The notes under the pieces are model-generated. The model did no database searches. It was not told the DNA's origin and saw nothing but the letters and a program-made list of their open reading frames with translations. A DNA stretch of 64,000 nucleotides from Thalassotalea insulae (GTDB lineage: Bacteria; Pseudomonadota; Gammaproteobacteria; Enterobacterales; Alteromonadaceae). Below, piece by piece: positions 8,884-19,127 of this stretch. How positions within the stretch are numbered: position 1 is the first letter of the stretch; each line of letters opens with the position of its first letter. The position numbers were made by a program, and so were the translations under genes. The DNA is taken from positions 2,790,001 to 2,854,000 of the forward strand of contig NZ_BSST01000001.1 of the NCBI RefSeq assembly GCF_030161395.1, in the 5' to 3' direction.

Positions 8884-10137
8884 ATGATTGAACTACTCAT
8901 TATTGTTATTGCCCTTGTCTTATTACTATTAGTGGTGATCTGGGGACATTTTCTTACACAAAACAGACATCAGGCTGCGGCAGATAACAGTTTTCGTGAT
9001 CAAACCAATGTCCGTCTATATCACGAACATAAAGCGGAAATTGAACAGGATTACCAGCAAGGAGCATTGGACAGTGAAAGTTATCAGTATTTAAAAACTG
9101 AACTTGATCAAAGTTTGTTGCAAGACATAGAAGATAACAGCAAAGAAGCGCGACAGCAGCACTCGGACAGTCGTCAGTTATCGATATTTTGGCCTGTAGT
9201 GTTGAGTGTTTTTATTCTGGGTTTTAGTGGTTATTTTTATCAGCAAAATGGTGCGTTTGATTTAATTGCTAGTACGCCGCAAGCTCGCGCCGGTCATGAG
9301 ATGCTTGATGAGCAGCAACAAGTGATAGTACAAGTACAAAAGCTTAAACAGCTAACTGAGCAACAACCAAAAAATGCAGATGCCTGGTATCAACTGGGAC
9401 AGGCATTAGTTGGGATAGGAGAATTTAGCGAAGCGCTATCCGCTTTTGATCAGGTTATTGCGATTGATGGCGAACATGCGGATTTATACGGCGCGAAAGC
9501 ACAGGCGAGTTACTACCAGAATCAACAGAGAATAACTCCTCAAGTACAAGGTTTTATTGATAAAGCGTTGGCGTTAGATGCTCGCGATCCGTCTACTAAT
9601 ATTTTGTTAGGCATGGATCAGTTTACCAATAAAGCTTACCAGCAAGCCATTGATTATTGGCAGTTAGTTATAGCTGATGCTCGACCAACAGTGAATATTG
9701 AGGCGTTGCAGGGCGCAATTGACGAAGCGAAAAATCGCTTGTCTCTAACAAGTGGTGTTATTGCTAAAAATACCGGTTTACCTGCACCTGAGCTCGCGTT
9801 ACATGTCAGTATCAGTGAAGAAATCGCACAGCAATTGAGTATAAGTGAAGATAACGTAGTGTTTGTCTATGCTATTCCAGCCAATGGCTCCCGGATGCCA
9901 CTTGCAGCCGTGAAATTAAAAGCCAGTGACTTGCCGATTGATGTTGTGCTGAACGATGCCCGAGCAATGTCGCCACAGGCTAAGTTAAGTGATGCAGAAA
10001 AGGTGCACCTATATGCCATTATTTCCAGTGACGGTGGCGTGGGAATTAAGTCCGGTGATTATAAAGCGGAATTACAAAACATTGACGTCAGACGTACGAC
10101 ACCGATTGAATTGGTGATTGACAGTGTCGTTCAATAA
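8884..10137 (+). CDS. ccmI: cytochrome c biogenesis TPR protein CcmI
   Basis: Apocytochrome c chaperone of the heme lyase complex, 417 residues. It has an N-terminal membrane helix (1-22), a cytoplasmic CcmI_N-like helical segment, a second helix near 100-120, then TPR repeats (about 150-270; ADAWYQLGQALVGIGEFSEAL is a clear TPR). The C-terminal beta-rich domain is typical of gammaproteobacterial CcmI. It follows ccmH by three bases. Confidence 0.9.
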   Translation: MIELLIIVIALVLLLLVVIWGHFLTQNRHQAAADNSFRDQTNVRLYHEHKAEIEQDYQQGALDSESYQYLKTELDQSLLQDIEDNSKEARQQHSDSRQLSIFWPVVLSVFILGFSGYFYQQNGAFDLIASTPQARAGHEMLDEQQQVIVQVQKLKQLTEQQPKNADAWYQLGQALVGIGEFSEALSAFDQVIAIDGEHADLYGAKAQASYYQNQQRITPQVQGFIDKALALDARDPSTNILLGMDQFTNKAYQQAIDYWQLVIADARPTVNIEALQGAIDEAKNRLSLTSGVIAKNTGLPAPELALHVSISEEIAQQLSISEDNVVFVYAIPANGSRMPLAAVKLKASDLPIDVVLNDARAMSPQAKLSDAEKVHLYAIISSDGGVGIKSGDYKAELQNIDVRRTTPIELVIDSVVQ

Positions 10138-10171
10138 CTGATTTTTACCTAGCAAGTATAGAGGCATTCCA

Positions 10172-11188
10172 TTGAAATCTCGTTATTTGGGTCGCGACAA
10201 GTCAATCCACCAACAAAGTAGAAAAATAGGCGTGCTACTGACTAATCTCGGCACGCCGGATGCACCTACCAGTAGCGCATTAAGAAAATATCTGCGGGAA
10301 TTTTTATCCGATCCCAGAGTTGTTGAAATTCCACGGTTACTGTGGTTGATGATCCTTCACGGCATTATTTTACGAGTCAGACCGAAAAAATCGGCTAAGC
10401 TCTATCAAAGTATCTGGACGGAGCAGGGCTCGCCGTTATTGGTGATCTCTGAAAAGTTAACCAAAAAAGTTGCATTGAAGTTAAACGCGGAGCGTGATGA
10501 TTTATTAGTTGATCTAGCGATGCGTTATGGCGAACCTGCTATTGCACCGGCGCTTGATAATTTTCAGCAGCAAGGAGTGGATAATATTGTTGTTCTGCCT
10601 TTATATCCACAGTATGCCGGGCCGACAACCGCTTCTACTTTTGATGCGGTGGTTAATACCATTAAACGGTGGCGCTGGATCCCATCATTGCACTTTGTAA
10701 GCGGTTATTATCAGCATCCGCTATATATTGCAGCTTTAGCGAATAGTATTGAAGAACATATAGCTCAACATGGTAAGCCGGATAAGTTAGTGTTGTCGTA
10801 TCATGGTATGCCTAAGTACTTTCTCGACAGTGGAGATCCATATTACTGTTTTTGTCATCAAACCACTAAGCTGGTGGCAGATAAATTAGGGTTAGATGCT
10901 AATGATTACGTGATGACGTTCCAGTCACGTTTTGGTAAGGCGGAGTGGCTCAAACCTTATACTGATGCTACCTTGGCTGAATTGGCGCAATCAGGTGATA
11001 AACACGTCGCAGTAATAAGCCCAGCGTTTAGTGTTGATTGTTTAGAAACATTGGAAGAGTTGGTGCATGAAAACCGCGAGGTTTTTATTCAAGCCGGTGG
11101 TCGAGAGTATCATTATATCGCAGCGCTAAATGATCGAGATGATCATTGTCAGTTAATTACTGAGTTGGTGAAAGAACAACTGCCTTAA
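10172..11188 (+). CDS. hemH: ferrochelatase
   Basis: Inserts Fe(II) into protoporphyrin IX, the last step of heme synthesis, so it is functionally linked to the upstream cytochrome maturation genes. It has 338 residues. Visible motifs are GVLLTNLGTPDAPT at the start, LPLYPQYAGPTTAST, the catalytic-His motif LSYHGMP, and FQSRFGKAEWLKPYT. The start is TTG with AGAGG eight bases before; no in-frame ATG lies before the conserved domain. A bidirectional terminator follows. Confidence 0.97.
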   Translation: MKSRYLGRDKSIHQQSRKIGVLLTNLGTPDAPTSSALRKYLREFLSDPRVVEIPRLLWLMILHGIILRVRPKKSAKLYQSIWTEQGSPLLVISEKLTKKVALKLNAERDDLLVDLAMRYGEPAIAPALDNFQQQGVDNIVVLPLYPQYAGPTTASTFDAVVNTIKRWRWIPSLHFVSGYYQHPLYIAALANSIEEHIAQHGKPDKLVLSYHGMPKYFLDSGDPYYCFCHQTTKLVADKLGLDANDYVMTFQSRFGKAEWLKPYTDATLAELAQSGDKHVAVISPAFSVDCLETLEELVHENREVFIQAGGREYHYIAALNDRDDHCQLITELVKEQLP

Positions 11189-11200
11189 TGTTGGATAAAT

Positions 11201-11230
11201 AAAAAACGGAGCAATTAAGCTCCGTTTTTT
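11201..11230. terminator. bidirectional terminator between hemH and cold-shock gene
   Basis: Perfect 12-bp stem AAAAAACGGAGC with loop AATTAA and the complementary arm ending in six T. It serves both converging genes. Confidence 0.92.
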
Positions 11231-11249
11231 CTTGAATATTGGGGAGCTA

Positions 11250-11459
11250 CTATAACGCAACAACGTTCTTAGCTTCTGGGCCTTTTTGACCTTGTTCAAC
11301 AGTAAAAGACACTGCTTGGCCATCAGTTAAGGTACGGAAACCGTCACCTGTAATCGCACTGAAGTGAACAAAAACATCCGGACCATTTTCTTGTTCGATG
11401 AAACCAAAGCCTTTTGACTCGTTAAAAAATTTTACTTTACCAGTTACTGTATCAGACAT
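11250..11459 (-). CDS. cold-shock domain protein (CspA family)
   Basis: A 69-residue single-stranded nucleic-acid binding protein, probably an RNA chaperone. It carries the RNP1 motif KGFGFIEQ and RNP2 motif VFVHFSAI, and the full five-strand cold-shock domain with no extension. The paralogue letter cannot be assigned. The gene has a long upstream untranslated stretch, as is common for cold-inducible csp genes. Confidence 0.95.
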   Translation of the reverse strand: MSDTVTGKVKFFNESKGFGFIEQENGPDVFVHFSAITGDGFRTLTDGQAVSFTVEQGQKGPEAKNVVAL

Positions 11460-11760
11460 ACCGACATTTCTCGCAGTTTAAAAATTAAAAAATAGGCTAA
11501 ATTTAGCCAGTTACGGAGTAAATGCCCTCTACCTAAAGTACAGACAGAGAAAGGTTTCCAATAACACATTTATATAGCGTCTAGGTCAATTAACAGCTGA
11601 AAAACGTCATGTTAATCAATTGTTAAAATCATCCTTCTCCCGAAACGCACAAACTCAACGCGACCTCATACTAGCACAATAGTTCCGCAATATCTTGAAA
11701 AAAAATGAAATTTAATTGACTTTTTTATGACAAAATTAGGATTTAGCTTTGTCTAATATT
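11460..11760. promoter_or_regulatory. long upstream region of the cold-shock gene
   Basis: About 300 bp with no gene. It is expected to hold the cold-shock promoter and a long 5' leader on the minus strand. I see no conserved cold-box that I can place with certainty, and no other open reading frame. Confidence 0.4.
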
Positions 11761-11792
11761 AAAAAACCGTATAGCGCGCTATACGGTTTTTT
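11761..11792. terminator. terminator after valS
   Basis: A 14-bp stem AAAAAACCGTATAG closing on CGCG, a near-perfect palindrome with A and T runs at its edges. It lies 31 bp beyond the valS stop on the minus strand. Confidence 0.88.
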
Positions 11793-11823
11793 GTTTTCGT
11801 TATTGTTCGCTATCACATTGTGA

Positions 11824-14679
11824 CTAAAGTGCGGCGATTTGCTCTTTTTGCTCAACCATTTTCGCCAATGTCGATTCTGCATCAGCCAATTTGGCTTTTT
11901 CTTTATCAATTACGGCGGCTGGTGCTTTGGCAACAAAATTTTCATTACCGAGTTTGGCACTGATTTTTTGCGTATCTTTTTCAAGCTTTTCAATGGCTTT
12001 GCTTAAGCGAGCTAGCTCTGCATCTTTATCGATTAACCCTGCCATAGGGATCAATAACGATAACTCACCAACCACTGCGCTCGCGGCAGCTGGACCTTCT
12101 TCGTTATCGGCTAAGACCTGAATCGATTCTAACTTGGCTAATGACGCTAAAAATTGTTGATTTTCATCCAAACGGCGCTGATCTTCACTACTGACATTTT
12201 TCAGTAATACTGGCAGTGGCTTGCTTGGTGCAATGTCCATTTCACCGCGAATATTACGAATAGCAACGATAAATTGTTTAACCCATTCTAGATCTTCACT
12301 TGCTTGACTATCGACTTGCTGCTGGTCAACTTGCGGAAAGGCTTGGGTCATAATACTGTTCCCATTTTTCGCAAAATTAGTCAGTGGCACCACACGTTGC
12401 CAGATAGTTTCGGTGATAAACGGCATGATCGGGTGCATTAAACGTAGCAAGGTCTCCAAAGTTTCTACTAAAGTTTGACGTGTACCGCGTTGCTGCGCTT
12501 CATTGCCTTTAAATAATACCGGTTTAGTAAGTTCCAGATACCAGTCACAAAATTGATTCCAAGTGAATTCATATAAGGCCTGCGAGGCCAAGTCAAAGCG
12601 GAACTGGGCAAAATTTTCATGGACCGATTTAATCGTTTGCTGTAATTGTGATTTGATCCAGCGATCAGCCAGTGAGTATTCAACTTCACTATTATTTAAG
12701 CCACAGTCGTGTTCTTCGGTATTCATTAATACGTAACGGCTGGCATTCCATAGTTTATTACAGAAATTGCGGTAACCGTCTAAACGCTTCATATCCCAAT
12801 TGATATCACGACCGGTTGAGGCAACCGACGTTAAGGTAAAACGCAGTGCATCGGTGCCATGAGCTTCAATACCATTTGGGTATTCTTTCTTGGTAAGCTT
12901 GGTAATTTTTTGTGCCAGCTGGGGCTGCATCATATTCCCAGTGCGTTTTTCTAATAAATCATCTAACGAGATACCGTCGATCATATCCAAAGGATCGACA
13001 ACGTTACCTTTAGACTTACTCATTTTATCGCCATTTTCATCGCGAATAAGGCCTGTGACATAGACCTTCTTAAACGGTACTTGTGGCTGACCATTTTCAT
13101 CTTTAATAAAATGCATGGTCATCATGATCATCCGAGCAACCCAGAAAAAGATGATATCAAAGCCGGTAACTAGCACGTCGGTAGAATGGAATTTTTTAAT
13201 ATCTTCCATCGAATTTGGCCAGCCTAAGGTTGAGAAGGTCCAAAGAGCAGAAGAGAACCAAGTATCGAGTACATCGTCATCTTGCTTCAACAGGATATCG
13301 TCAGCTAACGAATGTTTAGTGCGCACTTCCTGTTCACTGCGGCCAACATAGACTTTACCGTTTTGATCATACCATGCTGGAATTCTATGTCCCCACCATA
13401 ATTGCCGTGAAATGCACCAATCCTGAATATCGCGCATCCAAGCAAAGTACATGTTTTCATATTGCTTAGGAACAAATTCAATATCGCCATTTTCAACTGC
13501 TTCTACTGCCGGTTTTGCTAATGGTGCTGCTCGAACATACCATTGGTCGGTTAATAGAGGTTCAATTATTACGCCTGAACGATCACCGTATGGTGCGACT
13601 AAATCGTGATCTTTGACGCTATCAAGTAAGCCAAGTTGCTCGAATTGTTCAACAATAACTTTGCGTGCTTCAAAGCGGTCTAAACCAGCGATATCTGCCG
13701 GTAATTCAGCTGAATACTGCTCGCTTACTTCACCGTTAGTATCATAAACTTCCGCCTGAGCTAATACGGCAGCATTTTTATCAAAGATGTTAATCATGGC
13801 TAAGCCACAGCGCTTGCCAACTTCGTTATCATTAAAGTCGTGAGCTGGGGTTATTTTTACACAACCTGTGCCTTTTTCCATATCGGCATGATCATCACCA
13901 ACAATTGGGATCAAACGGTTAACTAGCGGTAATAAAACGTGCTGGCCAATTAAATCTTTATAGCGAGGATCTTCAGGGTTAACTGCGACACCTGTGTCAC
14001 CGAGCATTGTTTCAGGGCGAGTAGTGGCAACGATTAAGTAATCTAAACCATCAGCGGTTTTGGCACCATTCGCTAGTGGGTAACGCAAATGCCACATGTG
14101 ACCTTTTTTGTCTTTGTTTTCCACTTCCAGATCTGAGATTGCGGTGTGGAATTTTGGATCCCAGTTAACTAATCGTTTACCACGGTAAATTAGGTCATCT
14201 TCAAATAAACGAACAAACACTTCCTGAACCGCTTCAGACATGCCGTCGTCCATGGTAAAACGTTCGCGGTTCCAGTCGATTGAATTACCTAAACGACGCA
14301 TTTGCTCGCTGATGGTACCGCCAGATTGTTCTTTCCATTGCCAAATTTTATCGATAAAAGCTTCACGGCCGTAATCATGACGAGTTTTATCTTCTTCTGC
14401 GGCAATTTTACGCTCTACGACCATTTGGGTGGCAATACCCGCATGGTCACTACCTGACTGCCATAAAGTATTTTTACCTTGCATCCGTTGATAACGAATT
14501 AAGGTATCCATAATAGTCTGCTGGAACGCATGCCCCATATGCAAACTACCTGTGACATTCGGTGGTGGAATGGCGATGCAGTAACCGTCGCCTTCGCCGG
14601 TTGGACTAAAATAACCTTGCTCTTCCCAGCTTTGGTAAAGGGCTTGTTCAATGTCAGAAGGATTAAATGTTTTTTCCAT
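11824..14679 (-). CDS. valS: valyl-tRNA synthetase
   Basis: Class I aminoacyl-tRNA synthetase charging tRNA-Val, 951 residues, full length. The HIGH motif appears as SLHMGHAF near residue 45 and the KMSKS loop as DKMSKSKGNVV near 555. The editing domain lies between (TTRPETMLGDTGVAV), followed by an anticodon-binding domain and the C-terminal coiled coil typical of ValRS. It follows holC by 38 bp in the pepA-holC-valS order found across gammaproteobacteria. Confidence 0.98.
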   Translation of the reverse strand: MEKTFNPSDIEQALYQSWEEQGYFSPTGEGDGYCIAIPPPNVTGSLHMGHAFQQTIMDTLIRYQRMQGKNTLWQSGSDHAGIATQMVVERKIAAEEDKTRHDYGREAFIDKIWQWKEQSGGTISEQMRRLGNSIDWNRERFTMDDGMSEAVQEVFVRLFEDDLIYRGKRLVNWDPKFHTAISDLEVENKDKKGHMWHLRYPLANGAKTADGLDYLIVATTRPETMLGDTGVAVNPEDPRYKDLIGQHVLLPLVNRLIPIVGDDHADMEKGTGCVKITPAHDFNDNEVGKRCGLAMINIFDKNAAVLAQAEVYDTNGEVSEQYSAELPADIAGLDRFEARKVIVEQFEQLGLLDSVKDHDLVAPYGDRSGVIIEPLLTDQWYVRAAPLAKPAVEAVENGDIEFVPKQYENMYFAWMRDIQDWCISRQLWWGHRIPAWYDQNGKVYVGRSEQEVRTKHSLADDILLKQDDDVLDTWFSSALWTFSTLGWPNSMEDIKKFHSTDVLVTGFDIIFFWVARMIMMTMHFIKDENGQPQVPFKKVYVTGLIRDENGDKMSKSKGNVVDPLDMIDGISLDDLLEKRTGNMMQPQLAQKITKLTKKEYPNGIEAHGTDALRFTLTSVASTGRDINWDMKRLDGYRNFCNKLWNASRYVLMNTEEHDCGLNNSEVEYSLADRWIKSQLQQTIKSVHENFAQFRFDLASQALYEFTWNQFCDWYLELTKPVLFKGNEAQQRGTRQTLVETLETLLRLMHPIMPFITETIWQRVVPLTNFAKNGNSIMTQAFPQVDQQQVDSQASEDLEWVKQFIVAIRNIRGEMDIAPSKPLPVLLKNVSSEDQRRLDENQQFLASLAKLESIQVLADNEEGPAAASAVVGELSLLIPMAGLIDKDAELARLSKAIEKLEKDTQKISAKLGNENFVAKAPAAVIDKEKAKLADAESTLAKMVEQKEQIAAL

Positions 14680-14717
14680 CAGAATAACTACTTAACTATT
14701 AAAATCTACGATATTTG

Positions 14718-15164
14718 CTATTGTGTTGCCGGCTGATTATCCACGGCAAACCCTAGTTGGCGATAAGCTTTAAAGCGTTCTCTGGCACTTTGCTTTAACT
14801 GTTCATCGCTGGGAACAAAATCGACGATTTGTGAAAATTGATGAGCAAAAGTGGGTACTGTGCTCGTTAAATTAATTAATACCGGGCGACGATTGGTTGG
14901 TGGTTGCCAACTGATCTCGACCGCTGAACCTTGCTTAGGCCCCTCACCACTAAGATTGTGAGGAACAAAGCTATCCGGTTCAAATGACCATAACAGCTCA
15001 TCAATTTGATGAGCTTGTGCCTGGTCCTGGCAATAGATAAACACTCTTTGTTGTTGACGATAAAAATATGCCGCCTGAAAACAGCTATGGAGCAGTGCAA
15101 GTTGTAATTTATCTGCACTTGTCTCTTTATTTAGCAAGTAAAACATCACTTGAGTATTCATCAT
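14718..15164 (-). CDS. holC: DNA polymerase III chi subunit
   Basis: Clamp-loader accessory subunit that links the replisome to SSB. It has 148 residues with the family pattern: early FYLL, then YRQQQRVFIYCQDQAQAHQIDELLW, then FVPHNL and PVLINL. It sits between pepA and valS, its usual location. Two adjacent Met codons are possible starts. Confidence 0.93.
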   Translation of the reverse strand: MMNTQVMFYLLNKETSADKLQLALLHSCFQAAYFYRQQQRVFIYCQDQAQAHQIDELLWSFEPDSFVPHNLSGEGPKQGSAVEISWQPPTNRRPVLINLTSTVPTFAHQFSQIVDFVPSDEQLKQSARERFKAYRQLGFAVDNQPATQ

Positions 15165-15172
15165 TGCGTTAA

Positions 15173-16681
15173 TTACTCGCCTTGCTCAGCACCTGATTTA
15201 TTGAGCAAGAATTGAGTTAGCATGCTGACCGGACGTCCGGTAGAGCCTTTGTTTTTTCCGCCACTAACCCAGGCCGTACCGGCAATATCAAGGTGCGCCC
15301 AGTGATATTTTTTGGTAAAGCGAGATAAGAAACAGGCAGCGGTAATAGTGCCTGCAGGGCGTCCGCCAAGATTGGTAAAGTCAGCAAACGGGCTTTCTAG
15401 CTGTTCCTGATATTCTTCCCATAACGGCAAGCGCCAAGCACGGTCACCACTTTGCTCTGATGCATTTAACAACTCATGTGCCAACGGATTATGACTACTT
15501 AATAAGCCGGTAGCATGTTTACCTAAAGCAATGACACAGGCACCCGTTAAGGTTGCCACATCAATCACAGCTTCAGGTTCAAAACGTTCTACATAGGTCA
15601 AGGCATCACACAATACTAAGCGGCCTTCGGCATCGGTATTTAGTACTTCCACTGTTTGTCCGGACATAGTGGTTAACACATCACCAGGACGATAAGCATT
15701 ACCGCCTGGCATGTTTTCACAACCGGCGAGCACACCAATGACATTGATTGGTAGGTTTAATTCAGCGAGTGAGTGCATAGCGCCTAAAACACTGGCAGCG
15801 CCACCCATGTCATATTTCATTTCATCCATGGCTTCGCTAGGTTTGATTGAAATACCACCGGTATCAAAGGTTAACCCTTTACCAACTAGCACTACCGGTT
15901 TGCTGTCGTCACCAGCACCGTTGTATTTTATGATACTCATCATCGATTCATTGGCTGAACCTCGGCCAACCGCGAGATATGAACCCATGCCGAGTTCCGC
16001 CATTTGCTTTTCGTCGACAATTTCGGTGGTGACTGTAGCGTAATCATTGGCCAAAATGCGTGCTTGATCCGCTAAATAAGCTGGGTTACAGATGTTCGGC
16101 GGCATATTTGCAACATTTTTACAGGTGTTAATACCTTCCGCAACCGCTAAACCGTGAGCAATGGCACGTTCACCTAATGGCAACTCTCGACGCGTTGGCA
16201 CATTAAAAACGATCTTACGTAATGGACGACGCGGTTCTTCTTTGCGGGTTTTTAAACTGTCAAAACTGTAGAGGCAGTTTTGCGTCGCTTCTACTGCCTG
16301 ACGTACTTTCCAGTAATTGTCACGGCCTTTAACATGTAATTCAGATAAGAAACAGACGGCTTCCATTGAGCCAGTTTCATTTAAGGTGTTGATAGTTTTG
16401 CTGATGATTTGACGATACTGACGCTCATCTAATTCACGCTCTTTACCACAACCGACTAATAACACTCTTTCACTGAGAATATTAGGCACATGATGCAATA
16501 ACAGCATTTGTCCTGATTTGCCTTCGAGGTCGCCACGACGTAGCAAATTGCTGATGTAGCCTTCACTGATCTCATCAAGTTGTTCAGCTATTGCTGATAG
16601 ACGTCGAGGTTCAAAAACACCAACGACAATACAGGCGCTACGTTGTTTCTCTGGGCTACCACTTTTTACACTGAACTCCAT
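15173..16681 (-). CDS. pepA: leucyl aminopeptidase (M17)
   Basis: Manganese/zinc-dependent cytosolic aminopeptidase; in E. coli it also binds DNA in plasmid resolution and regulation. It has 502 residues. Active-site signature NTDAEGRLVLCDAL is present, with metal ligands in LVGKGLTFDTGGISIKP and KYDMGGAASV. It is first in the operon pepA-holC-valS. Its promoter lies in the 229-bp gap shared with divergent lptF, which is also the usual arrangement. Confidence 0.97.
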   Translation of the reverse strand: MEFSVKSGSPEKQRSACIVVGVFEPRRLSAIAEQLDEISEGYISNLLRRGDLEGKSGQMLLLHHVPNILSERVLLVGCGKERELDERQYRQIISKTINTLNETGSMEAVCFLSELHVKGRDNYWKVRQAVEATQNCLYSFDSLKTRKEEPRRPLRKIVFNVPTRRELPLGERAIAHGLAVAEGINTCKNVANMPPNICNPAYLADQARILANDYATVTTEIVDEKQMAELGMGSYLAVGRGSANESMMSIIKYNGAGDDSKPVVLVGKGLTFDTGGISIKPSEAMDEMKYDMGGAASVLGAMHSLAELNLPINVIGVLAGCENMPGGNAYRPGDVLTTMSGQTVEVLNTDAEGRLVLCDALTYVERFEPEAVIDVATLTGACVIALGKHATGLLSSHNPLAHELLNASEQSGDRAWRLPLWEEYQEQLESPFADFTNLGGRPAGTITAACFLSRFTKKYHWAHLDIAGTAWVSGGKNKGSTGRPVSMLTQFLLNKSGAEQGE

Positions 16682-16910
16682 GGACTCTCCTAGTTTGCAA
16701 TATCAGACACACTTTTTAATAAAAAATGTCAATTAACTTGCTTAAAATAGATAAGCTAGCTCTATCTTTTATTTTGCCAAAGGCTATAATTATAGCCGCA
16801 CACAGCAAATTTAGCTAAGAGCTTATCAAATATTTACTTATGAAAACGACAAGTTTACTTAAAAAATGTCCAAATGTCAGAAAAAAACTAAGTTTTTATA
16901 GGATCTTTTC

Positions 16911-18041
16911 GTGATCGTATTTCGTTATCTGTTACAGGAAGTTGCCAAAACCCAATTGGCGGTATTTATTGTCTTAATGACGATATTTATCAGTAATCAA
17001 TTTGTCCGTGTTTTAGATGATGCCTCGGAAGGAGGTATCCCTGGAAAAATGGTGATGGTGTTTATCGGACTTAAAGTCCCCGACCTTGCCGGAATGATAC
17101 TACCATTAAGTTTTTTCTTAGGTATTTTATTAGCTTATGGCAGGATTTATGCCGATAACGAGATGAGCATTTTACATGCCTGCGGTGTGAGCGAATGGTA
17201 TGTGGTACGGGTAACGCTAATTTTAGGCTTAATAACGTCAATAGTGACAGGAATCTTCACGTTATATTTATCGCCGATGGCGGCTGAGTATGAATATCAG
17301 GTGAAAGAACAGTTAGCTGCTGATTCGGGGTTGAGCACCTTGATTGCTGGACGTTTCCAAACCACAGGCAATAAAAAAGCGGTGGTTTTTATTCATGATA
17401 AAAATCGCAAGAATAATACCTTGGAAAAGGTCTTTGTTGCTCAGTTACCGAATAAGCAAGATCAACATGGTGCAGTGATTAATTCCAGCTTAGTGTATGC
17501 TGCGCAGGGTGAAGTTATTGAAGAAGCCAGTGGTTCACAACGTTTAATACTGACCGATGGTACCCGCTATCAAAATGATGAGAAGAGTCATGAATTTCAT
17601 CAGGTTGCTTTTGGTAAATACTATATTCAAATTCAAGATCAGAAAGTTGAGCATAAACGCCGTAAGTTAAAAGCGGTACCTACGACTGAACTTTTTCAAG
17701 AGCAAGCGTCTGAATCTAAGGCAGAGATCCAGTGGCGCATCGCGTTTCCACTCGCCTGTTTGATTTTAACATTAGTGGCAGTGCCATTAAGTGCTGTTAA
17801 TCCTCGCCAAGGAAAATTTGCCAAGATGTTGCCGGCTTTGTTGTTGTTTTTAGGATATTTTTTACTACTGACCGCGGTAAAAAGAGGACTGGAAAGTGGC
17901 TCAGTAGCAAGTACTCTGGGTTTATGGCCAGTACATTTTATCGCGTTAATACTTGGCAGTTCATTGCTTATTAAAGGGCGCAGTTTAGGGCTTAAATTAA
18001 AGGCCAGTTTACCTCAGTTTATGCAGCGAGGAGCGTCCTAA
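16911..18041 (+). CDS. lptF: LPS export permease LptF
   Basis: Inner-membrane subunit of the LptB2FG ABC transporter that extracts lipopolysaccharide for transport to the outer membrane. It has 376 residues, six membrane helices and a large periplasmic beta-jellyroll domain (about 125-260). The YLLQEVAKTQ opening and the GRIYADNEMSILHACG coupling region are typical. The start is GTG with AGGAT upstream. It overlaps functionally with lptG, one base downstream. Confidence 0.96.
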   Translation: MIVFRYLLQEVAKTQLAVFIVLMTIFISNQFVRVLDDASEGGIPGKMVMVFIGLKVPDLAGMILPLSFFLGILLAYGRIYADNEMSILHACGVSEWYVVRVTLILGLITSIVTGIFTLYLSPMAAEYEYQVKEQLAADSGLSTLIAGRFQTTGNKKAVVFIHDKNRKNNTLEKVFVAQLPNKQDQHGAVINSSLVYAAQGEVIEEASGSQRLILTDGTRYQNDEKSHEFHQVAFGKYYIQIQDQKVEHKRRKLKAVPTTELFQEQASESKAEIQWRIAFPLACLILTLVAVPLSAVNPRQGKFAKMLPALLLFLGYFLLLTAVKRGLESGSVASTLGLWPVHFIALILGSSLLIKGRSLGLKLKASLPQFMQRGAS

Positions 18042-18042
18042 G

Positions 18043-19107
18043 GTGAAAATTTTAGATCTTTATATTGGCCGTATTTTAGCGTCAAGCACGTTTTTAACTT
18101 TAGCGGTTTTTGTTAGTTTAAGCGGCATTATTAAATTTGTTGAGGAAATGAAAGCAGTTGGTAAGGGCAGTTATGACTTATCTCATGCGGCGCTTTATGT
18201 CTTGTATTTTATTCCTCGGGATGTCGAGTTATTTTTCCCTATGGCGGCACTTATTGGTGGTTTGATTGGTATTGGCATGTTAGCCAGCAATTCTGAGTTA
18301 GTGGTGATGCAGGCCTCAGGGATGTCACGGTTAGACATTATTCGTTCGGTGATGAAATCAGCGACTGTGCTGATTGTTGTTAGTATGTTTATTGGTGAGT
18401 GGGTTGCGCCCGTAGGAGAAGCATCCGCGAGACAAGTTAAGGCGCGGGCTATTTCTGGTGGTAGTTTAATTTCTGCAACGGGCGGTACTTGGGCCAAAGA
18501 CGGAGATTATTTTGTTCATATCACTGAAGTAGAAGATACCGGATCGTTAAAAGGTATACAGATTTATCGCTTTAATCAGCAAATGAAACTGGCGAGCTGG
18601 TTGTCGGCGGAAAGTGCGATTTATTTAGCAAATGCTTGGCAACTAAGTAATGTGGTTGATACCAAAATTGATAACAAGCAAATTAACAGTGAAACGGCTG
18701 ATTTTAGAACCTGGCAGTCGTCATTAACGCCGGATAAATTAGGGGTAGTCACGGTTAAACCTGAGTCTTTATCTCTTACCGATCTTATGGAGTATTTGGA
18801 TTATCTTGAGGAAAATGGGCAAGATCAAAGCCGCTATCAATTGGCATTTTGGCGTAAATTGGTACAACCTGTGACCTTAGCTGTGATGTTGCTACTGGCA
18901 TTGTCATTTATCTTTGGTCCGTTACGTTCTGTTTCTATGGGGGCAAGGATCATGATGGGCGTGGCGACCGGGATCTTGTTCTTTATTACCAACCAAGTTT
19001 TAGGCTCGGTCAGTTTAGTCTATCAGTTACCCGCTATTTTTGGTGCCTTGATGCCGAGTGTTATATTTACCAGCGCCGCGTTATATTTTATTAAGAAAAA
19101 TGCTTAA
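18043..19107 (+). CDS. lptG: LPS export permease LptG
   Basis: Partner permease of LptF, 354 residues, same architecture: helices, a periplasmic domain (about 130-255), helices. Visible landmarks are YFIPRDVELFFPMAALIGGL and SNSELVVMQASGMS. The GTG start lies one base after the lptF stop, so translation is coupled. Confidence 0.96.
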   Translation: MKILDLYIGRILASSTFLTLAVFVSLSGIIKFVEEMKAVGKGSYDLSHAALYVLYFIPRDVELFFPMAALIGGLIGIGMLASNSELVVMQASGMSRLDIIRSVMKSATVLIVVSMFIGEWVAPVGEASARQVKARAISGGSLISATGGTWAKDGDYFVHITEVEDTGSLKGIQIYRFNQQMKLASWLSAESAIYLANAWQLSNVVDTKIDNKQINSETADFRTWQSSLTPDKLGVVTVKPESLSLTDLMEYLDYLEENGQDQSRYQLAFWRKLVQPVTLAVMLLLALSFIFGPLRSVSMGARIMMGVATGILFFITNQVLGSVSLVYQLPAIFGALMPSVIFTSAALYFIKKNA

Positions 19108-19127
19108 AGGTGTGTAGGGAGCTGCTA

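Noticed and set aside
11717..11760. Plus-strand TTGACT-like promoter before the valS terminator
   Set aside because: No convincing -10 at a proper distance and no gene downstream on that strand.
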